A stretch of DNA of 64,000 nucleotides, from assembly GCA_018296165.2 (NCBI GenBank), contig JACKQL020000142.1:1-64000 (forward strand), read 5' to 3'. The stretch's first letter is position 1; the number at the start of each line of letters is the position of its first letter. Of the stretch, positions 56,780 through 64,000 are shown piece by piece. The notes below the pieces were generated by a model, which saw nothing but the letters and a program-made list of their open reading frames with translations, did not search any database and had not been told where the DNA came from. The position numbers and the translations under genes are program-made. Origin of the DNA: Termitomyces sp. T153 (taxonomy: Eukaryota > Basidiomycota > Agaricomycetes > Agaricales > Lyophyllaceae).

Positions 56780-59245
56780 TCAATTACCCGACACTTCTGC
56801 GGCGAATCTTCCCGCAAGCTCTGTATACAACACGTCACTCCCCCCATCCACACCCCTACGCTCTTTCTTGAAATGATTCGATATGAGGAAGGCCACATCT
56901 GTATTTAAGTCAGCAATGGTATAACAAGGATCAAGTGAAATTACAAACCCAGAGACTGTTCGAAGTTCAGCCTTGGATCGCAGAATGACTGTTTTTCAGA
57001 GAGAATCAGTTGATCTATCAAATTTACGAACGCAAAGAATATCTGACCTGGTATCGAAGGCCAAGCTCTTCTTCCCCGAGTTCCATACTTCCTCCAACAC
57101 ACTCTGTTACGCTGAAACCTTCATCGTTGAGCTCTCCGGTGAACTCGAGAGATACTCCATTGAGACGTGAATTGTTGGCGGCATGAATGCGGAGACAGTC
57201 CACGATTTCCGAGACGATGGTACCAAAATGACGAGTTTTCAAACCCAAGCTTGAGGTCTGGGTGCTTGAGGTGCTATGTGTAAGGTGCGTGCTTATTAGA
57301 GGAAGAATTACTCACTTTCCGTGCATCGGATCACAGACCCAGGCAACCGGATGTCCACTGGCGTGGACACTTCTGATATGCAGAGGGAGGTGGTCTTGTA
57401 TCTAAATCCAATATTTGTAAGTGCTTAGGCAGTCGTGAAAGAGTGAGTGATACACCATTCACCTTGCTCGCGCCGTAACGTGTGATGAGTGTGACTCGTC
57501 CGGACTCCCGATCTGGATTAACGACTAAGAAGTAAAACGTTACATAAGTATGTTTAATTTTGTTCAAAGAATGGAAACGGAAGTAACAAATAGGGGTGCC
57601 ATAGAGCAACTAGCAAAAACGCACTTTCAAGGAGCCGGACAAGTTCGTCAGCCATCATACTGGGCCCAACCTTGATGCCGATGGGGTTACGGATACCCCT
57701 AAAGTACTCAACATGGGCACCCGTGAGCTGACGAGTGCGGTCCCCGATCCACAGGAAGTGGGCTGAGGTGTTGTAGTGAGCCTTGTGGTCTCTAGGATCA
57801 GACTTCGTGCCATTCGCTTTAGATCTATCAGGTATAGGCAGAGCCCGCGTAAGCGCCTGCTCATAGTCTAACATGAGACCCTCATGGCTGGGTTTATGGT
57901 ATAAGATATAGGATATGAGAGAACGATGTGGTCTGTACCTAGTGTAGAAATCGACTTCTTCAAGGGTGTTACGTGCACCGCCACGTTCGTACGGTGTTGT
58001 ATTGGCGTCAGCACCGATTGTATGGGAAAAGTCGAGAGCATCGCCTAGAGCGGTAATTATCTGGGAGAATTCGCGTCTGGAGAAAATCAGTCAAATACTC
58101 GAGAACTGGGAGAATCAATCGCAATGAAGTTGCTCATAACAGGGAGATATGGAGAGACGACAGCACCATAAGGGTGGGGCACATGGAAATTTGAAAGATT
58201 GAAACAAGTACCTTAAAGCAGGTGAGCGCACATGAGCAAGGGACCAGTTACGGGGGTGGTGTAGAGAGGCAAAGCCTGAGCTTAGCAGGCCACGTACACA
58301 ATTGAGTGTCGTCGCGGAATGAAAGTAGGCTCTACAGAAAGGTCAATCAAATAGAGAATTGGAATCGTAAAATTTTACTTCAATAGGCGCTCTGGATCTG
58401 GGATGCGCTCATTCACATCTAATCTGTTTGTAACTCAGTATTTGTTTCACAGAGGTCCAAATATTACTCCTACCCATTCACGTTGTCACCACTAATTCGG
58501 TATAAAAGTATTCAAATATCATCAATATAGCTCTTAACCCATGATTTGCAATGAAAGTATCATACCGAAAGCTCAACACCTCACGATCGCCAACACGCTC
58601 ATAGGAGTTACTGCGTGGCTTTGCGTACTGCCCTGCGATGCGACCAATGCGCACCTTTTTAAAAGCAATAAGCCGAAGCATTAATCAGCACTAATAAGAG
58701 GTAACGTACGATAGGAAGGCGAGCTCCCCACACGAGGATCAAGGAAAAAGAGAGAATCAGCCCGATCTTAGCAGAGATATTTTCCTAGATTGCGGTTAAC
58801 AAGAGTCAGTCTTGAAGTATGGAAGAAGTGTACGTTAGTGCATGCATCGAAACTCTCGGCACAGTCGCCTGCATGCAGCAGAAAGGCTTCGTTACGCTGC
58901 ACGAGGCTGAGTTGGTGGCGTAGCCGCTCGATCTGGGGATCAGATCACATCAGCTCCCACTTCTTTGCAGCAAGTCAGGCGTACCTCCGAGGGCGTAACT
59001 AGGGGAGGTAAAGTTGAAATCTCTGAGAGGACCCTGGGAAGAGTATCAACGCATCAAATCTACAAAACGTCAAATGTAGCTACTGCGTACTTATTGAGAT
59101 GCGCTGCGTCAGGATAGGCAACCGGCTGTGGATAATATCAACGCTGACCCTTGATAGATACGAGATTCTAGCTTACTTGTGCAACGGGTTTCCCTTTCCA
59201 TGAATCTGACGTCCATTCAACTATGCGCTCAGGCTGCGAAGACAT
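56780..59245 (-). CDS. Class II 3-deoxy-D-arabino-heptulosonate-7-phosphate synthase
   Basis: Sixteen exons: complement(join(56780..56898,56949..56988,57048..57273,57316..57401,57463..57524,57625..57887,57939..58076,58212..58331,58379..58423,58474..58491,58566..58654,58710..58784,58834..58932,58985..59033,59091..59125,59177..59245)). They give 510 aa. The enzyme condenses phosphoenolpyruvate with erythrose 4-phosphate, the first step of the shikimate pathway. Family motifs are [31 protein letters not shown] (metal-binding Cys75), [44 protein letters not shown]..., [15 protein letters not shown] (377-382) and LEFTGE...TECVGG. Length and motifs are those of plant/bacterial-type (aroH/AroG-II) enzymes. 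One exon is only 18 nt. No damage is seen. Confidence 0.95.
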
Positions 59246-59511
59246 GATGCTTGCGACGAGACGACGGTAGTAGTAACAAGTGAAGTGTTGATCTCGATCG
59301 ATGGTCCAGAATCCATGATCGATGAATAATCAATCAGGGGCCTCTTATGATGCCGATCACCCTACAACGAGATGACAGCAGTAGCCAAATTTGCCAAAGG
59401 TCCGGAAAAATTTTGGGGGTTTCACGAATTTATCGCCGATTAAGTTCAGTTGGATAACATCAAACTAACAAGGGGAATGGTTGTACTTTTCGTTCGAACT
59501 CTGAAATCCAA

Positions 59512-60666
59512 ATGGCACCACGACAATATCGAAAAGAAGCCGCTGCGCTTGCACGTCAAGCCCGAGCAGCTCTCAGGACATTGACGATGGCTCCCGTGCC
59601 AATCTTGGAAACAGGATTTGCATCAGGACCGCATCAACAGACGATAACAGCATCGAGGACCTAGTCATTGAAACTTTAAGTTCTGACTCGGATTCTGGGT
59701 ATCTTGATGGTGTCAACAATACCTTGAGCTCGGATGAAGACTTGTGGTCATCGGGGGAAGATGACAGTATGTTGGATGGTGACGAGTGCTTCATTTTGAT
59801 GAGAATGATCTCAAGAGATTGAAGCAAAGAGGGGCCAAGTAGAGGGACTGTATTCCCAGTTGAAGATGGAGAAGTCTGCGAAAGAATGGAAGAAGCTTGA
59901 AGCCAATCAATCACTCGGGTACAATGGACTTTCGAAGCGCACACGGCGTCAACGTGACCTTGAAGCACGTAAACGGCAGCAAGACAGGGAAGATTGTAAT
60001 GACATCGTGAGTGATCAGAACATTAGAGCATTGAAAAGTGCTCATGCAACCTCACAGGACCGACCCACATATTATTACATTGATGCGAGATTTCTTCAAG
60101 GTCCGTCCAACAATGGCAGCAGGTAATGAGAATACTGCACTGCATTAAAACAACAGTCAGGTTGATATGGAAGGGGTGCTGGAACAAGATAATCATGATG
60201 GATTCCAATGAGATGGTTACATGCCAGCAGAATTGGTAGCATATGAACAGGATGAGGAACTATTGGGCTATGGGACTGGGAACAAAGTGAATAATGAAAA
60301 AACAGACTCGAAGGACTCACCCTCTTCATCTCATGAACCTTTCTCCAACCATCGATCTCCGACTGCCACACCACTTAAACAAATCTCCGTTGTGACATTC
60401 CTGTCCAAAAGGCTCATGAATTGAGAAAAAAAGACTATTTGAAAGAGCTCCAAGCTGGATTTATGACCATTCAAAAGCTCCTAAGCTTTAAGAAGATGGA
60501 CTTTGTGGGTTGCCAGAACGGTTTACAGGTGCATTGTTCTCAAGCTATTGAGAGTTATCTCTGATTGTGTCCACACATCCAACTGAGGGCGGCACATGGA
60601 GTTACAACTGTCACAGCTCATCAATGGTTGACAAGTGAAGGTTTCCATTACACTGCATTCAATAAG
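59512..60666 (+). pseudogene. N-terminal part of an Agaricomycete DDE-transposase-type ORF, broken
   Basis: Begins with a good ATG (MAPRQYRKEAAALARQARAA), then frameshifts. Further pieces read DLVIETLSSDSDSGYLD, SAKEWKKLEANQSLGYNGLSKRTRRQRDL and, near 60,440-60,640, LKELQAGFMTIQKLL...FVGCQNGLQ and VTTVTAHQWLTSEGFH. The AKEWKK-E-N-LGYNG-S-RT and LL...F.G..GLQ.. patterns are those of a widespread Agaricomycete transposon protein with a downstream DDE endonuclease. That catalytic part is missing because the copia element begins at about 60,667. Confidence 0.55.
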
Positions 60667-61030
60667 TGTTGAGAGTTGACTCTGGCGGACTGGCATTTTC
60701 TTTTTCGTCCATATTTCCTTTTCCGTCATTTCTCTAGTTAGCATCACGCCTCTTTCTCTCGATCGTTGTTTGTCAGTCTTTATTCCAAACTTTGTTTTCG
60801 ACATACAAAAGTGTACATACACAGAACGCACTTCCCTCAGCTGTCTACACTATTGTGTCTGACCCTGAGGGTACGTTACTTTATTACTGACTTTGTTACA
60901 TCCTGACTTACTTATTTCCTGTAGACTTACTTCATCACTTTATTTCTACAAGTCAATATCAAGCCATCTACACTATTGTGTCTGACCCTGAGGACTACTT
61001 TGTCTATTTATTTATCCAGGTTACAGGGCC
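60667..61030 (+). repeat. Probable 5' LTR/leader of the copia element
   Basis: Starts TGTTGAGAGTTGACTC where the transposase reading stops. It contains a 27-bp direct repeat (TCTACACTATTGTGTCTGAC...) at 60844-60870 and 60967-60993, 123 bp apart. Its 3' end is uncertain and may be near GGTTACA at about 61,025. The first 230 bp keep CpG while the body does not. No second LTR is in the window. Confidence 0.45.
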
Positions 61031-61143
61031 CCGTATTGTTCTTCTACTGCAAGAAGCATGAATCAGACACAAAGTTTTTCTATTGATTAGAATGGCTCAA
61101 AACATACTCAAACAAGTACACTACTGCGTAAACACTGCCAAAA

Positions 61144-64000
61144 ATGACAACCAACTCCTATGACCCTCCTACTTTTGCTGAAGAACTACATTTTGACAGA
61201 ACAAATTTCATTGCCTTCAGGGACTGAGTCCTACTGGCAGCAAGATCCTGTGGTGCTTGCAGATACCTCAAGGGCACCATACCCTGTCCTGACACTAAAA
61301 AGACCACCAAAAACCCAGGGGTACCTACCTCCACAGAATTGACCAAATGGTACTCTGAAATACTGTCCATCAATGAATGGGATAGCTGTGATGCCTGGGC
61401 ACTCAGACTCATTGTAAATAACTGTAAAAATCCAGTTGGTCTTGGCATAAAAATGAATGGGACTGCAGTGGATGTGTGGTGTGCACTTGCCAATGCCTAT
61501 GGTACTGTCTCCAACCTTGCAGCCACAGGGGCCAGAAAAATCCTCTGGGCAGCTCAGCTTGAGGAACAAGGAGATTTCCTAGCCTATGTCAAGGACTTGC
61601 ACACAAAATGGAACAAAGCTGTTGAGAAAGGGGCTGTAATTACAGACACCATCTTCCAATTGATCATCATCACATCCCTTCTGGAATCCTGGAACACCAT
61701 TGTCTTGAGCCTCTACTTGACTACCATGTCAGACCAACTCATTGCTGGACTCATTGTCCACTGGGATGTGTAAAAGGTCACAAGGTAGCTGGAACATCCA
61801 TCACAGCACTTCAGGCATCCACAAAATTCCAAAAGCCCAAACTTGTCTGTGCAAATCAAAAACTACAGCAGAAACTGGGGACACCATTGCAAACTGCTAC
61901 TGGAAAGGTGGAGGTAAAGAGGAACAATTCCCTGCAAATTTCAGAAACTGTGACAGTGCACTGGTGACCCTGAATGCTGCATTGGGGATCCACACAGCAA
62001 ACCTAGCTGATACAAATGCATCAATAACTCACACCACTTATGCACTTGTTGCTTGCTATTTACCTGCAGCTATATACCAAGAAAATGGCCTTCCCACAGA
62101 TCGATCTCCAGAAGTGACTACCCTAGCTCTTCAGGCCATATCTCACATCCCCACATTTCCCAATTCCAGTGCAAGTGATCACTGTTTCATTCATAGGGAA
62201 GACTTTTCTGAATACCAAACCTTAGCATCACCTTGTCAGAGCCAAGCTGCAGCATGCAAATCAGTCTTTTGCATCTTTGAACAGGGCACAGTGAGGAAGT
62301 CAGTCCAAACCAGAGATGGATCTGTGGAGTTAGTCTCTAGAAGTGCTCTACACACCCCAGACTTGTCAGCAAACCTGATATTAATCAGGACATTCAATAC
62401 AGCAGGCTTCTCAGTTATTTTTGGCCAAGGCAAAACAGTCTTCTGCAACCCAAGTGGAAACAAGATTTTGACTGGTCAAGGCACCAGTGGCATGTACCTA
62501 CTGGAATCATTTGATGCCATGGCCTAGTCAGGCACCCCAAGCAATGATCACAGCAGCCAGTGACATCCCTGTTGATCTTGATGGGGTGGCACAGGTGTTT
62601 TGCCCATTCTGTGGTGGAAAGTATTCATGATCTTGCTCACTAGGACATGGTGAAGGGTCTAAGGATAAAAGGGGACCTAAATGTCAAGGGCCTCTGTGAA
62701 GATTGCATTTATGAAAAACATACCTCACAGCCATACAATGTCAAGCAAGATGTCAAGGAGAGCACAAATGACTGTACATCTTGACTTGTAGAGACAAGCA
62801 TCAATCCAGTCCTTGAAGAGGGGGGCATCCTACATGATGCTGGCAGCAGACAACAACACTACTTGACTTGCTGCTTACTTCCTGTTCCAAAAAGATGCAA
62901 TCTCAATGCTTGCAGCATTTAAAACTTACCACGCTGAGTCTGAAGCCAGATGGGTCACAAGTTGTTAGTTGTCTGAGTAGATGCTGGAAATGAATGGATC
63001 AACAAGCTAGAGGTGACTTACTGTGTGGAACATAGGCTTATCATGAAACCAACAGTACCTTACACACACTCCCAGAATGAATTCATCAGACAAAACATCT
63101 GCATGGTTATCAAAGGAGTGAGATGCATGTTGGCAGAAGTGGGCTTCTGAAGAGTCTGTGGACTGAGGCAGCTATCACTCAGATTCACACTAGGAACCTG
63201 CTGCCCCCAGACTCCATACATTGTCCCTGGACAGCTGTGGACAGGGAAATGCCAAGACATGTCTCATCTCCACCCTTTTGGATGTGTGCATTTGGCAAGG
63301 TGCCTACTGAGCCAGTCAAGTCAAACTTGGACCCAAGATTGGTCAAATACACATTTGTCAAGTACTCTGAGAGTGGGTATTGGCTATACAACTGGCATAC
63401 AAAGACCATTGTCATGTCAAAGGATGTGATCTTTGATGAGGAAACAGGACATAGATCATTAATAGTCATTGAGGAGGGCAATGACTTACTCACCAATAAC
63501 TCACCTAACCCAGCTCCCAACATCCCAGGTCTACTCACTCACTGACAACCAGTTGTCCCTTGTAACCAATACCCCCCCAAACCACTTTATACCACCACAT
63601 CAATGCAGATAACAGAGGAGCACCTGATCACAGATGGAGCCAAGCTTGAGATTGGCACCCACATACCTGGTAAATTGCCTGTCAAACATCAACAGGACCC
63701 CACAGTCTAACAACCAGCTGCACCCCATTGTTCTGAGTGTATACAAGTGTGTGCCACACTTAAAGACCCTGCACCACCAGAGACTATACCAGATGCCCCC
63801 AAGAACCAAGCCCTTCTGGCTCAGGGCACCTATGCATTCCTAGCTGCAGTCAGCCCTGATAGTCCTGGTCCAGAGCAAGTTCTGAAAACATATGAGGAAG
63901 CAATGAAGCAACCTGAATTTTGGGTCCCAGCAATGGAGGAGGAATGTAGGATGATGGAGGAATGAGGGGTATTCAGAGTGGTTGAGGAATTGGAGACACA
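61144..64000 (+). mobile_element. Ty1/copia retrotransposon, decayed, truncated by window end
   Basis: The ATG at 61144 opens gag. 61339-61773 encodes the UBN2-type copia gag (AWALRLIVNNCKNPVGLG, LEEQGDFLAYVKDLHTKWN). 61742-62527 holds remnants of the zinc knuckle (CYWKGGGKEEQFP), the protease with NSSASDHCF in place of the usual DSG-ASDH, and pol sequence up to LHTPDLSANLILI. 62640-62760 is a gag-pre-integrase piece (MVKGLRIKGDLNVKGLCEDC). 63123-63545 is the integrase C-terminal region (KYSESGYWLYNWHTKTI). 63750-64000 enters the reverse transcriptase N-terminus (TYEEAMKQPEFWVPAMEEE). Stops and shifts plus near-zero CpG show it is inactive. RT and RNase H lie beyond the window. Confidence 0.85.

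Noticed and set aside
1..64000. tRNA or rRNA genes
   Set aside because: Scanned by eye for T-loop words such as GGTTCGAATCC with acceptor-stem pairing and found none. A tRNAscan-SE run would be decisive.

Overview
The window comes from a filamentous basidiomycete, most likely a mushroom-forming Agaricomycete. The evidence is small multi-exon genes with 45-60 bp GT-AG introns, a basidiomycete-type sesquiterpene synthase, three members of the secreted family that basidiomycete annotations call 'macrofage activating glycoprotein', a class II DAHP synthase, and transposon proteins typical of Agaricomycetes. Exon joins were worked out by hand from splice consensus and frame. In each spliced gene the summed coding length is a multiple of three.

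Layout. 0.2-5.9 kb: a large PH-like-domain protein (-). 6.4-15.2 kb: a transposon graveyard (LINE ORF1 and Ty3/gypsy gag relics on the minus strand, a truncated LTR, other repeats), almost without CpG and interrupted by one CpG-rich solo LTR. 16-17.3 kb: sesquiterpene synthase (+). 18.1-19.4 kb: a 5'-truncated LINE with a perfect 14-bp target duplication. 20.1-22.7 kb: ATG7 (+). 23.4-29.6 kb: glycoprotein paralogues A and B (+) flanking a tannase/feruloyl esterase (-). 30.8-33.2 kb: a transcription factor with a C-terminal Zn2Cys6 cluster (+) and a small unknown protein (-). 33.3-39.2 kb: decayed sequence with a 30-bp tandem repeat. 39.3-41.9 kb: an HMG-box-like protein (-) divergent from glycoprotein paralogue C (+). 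42.5-46.1 kb: a peroxisomal dienoyl-CoA isomerase (+) and an F-box protein (-). 46.2-54.2 kb: a second transposon island (gypsy gag, solo LTR, TET/JBP-like relic, viroplasmin-like ORF, other transposon ORFs, a 121-bp repeat array). 54.8-59.2 kb: phi-type glutathione S-transferase (+) and DAHP synthase (-), convergent. 59.5-64 kb: a broken transposase-type ORF cut by a Ty1/copia element that runs off the window.

The host genes are housekeeping or secreted-enzyme genes (autophagy, shikimate pathway, peroxisomal beta-oxidation, glutathione transfer, plant-ester hydrolysis, chromatin) and do not form an obvious biosynthetic cluster. The sesquiterpene synthase has no recognisable P450 or oxidoreductase neighbour here. 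The strongest pattern is near-complete CpG loss in two transposon islands and the copia body, as expected from cytosine methylation and deamination. Younger insertions (solo LTR at 10,969, LINE at 18,119) keep their CpGs. The most striking single locus is a TET/JBP-like dioxygenase relic whose presumed metal-ligand motif appears to have been lost through two CpG transitions.
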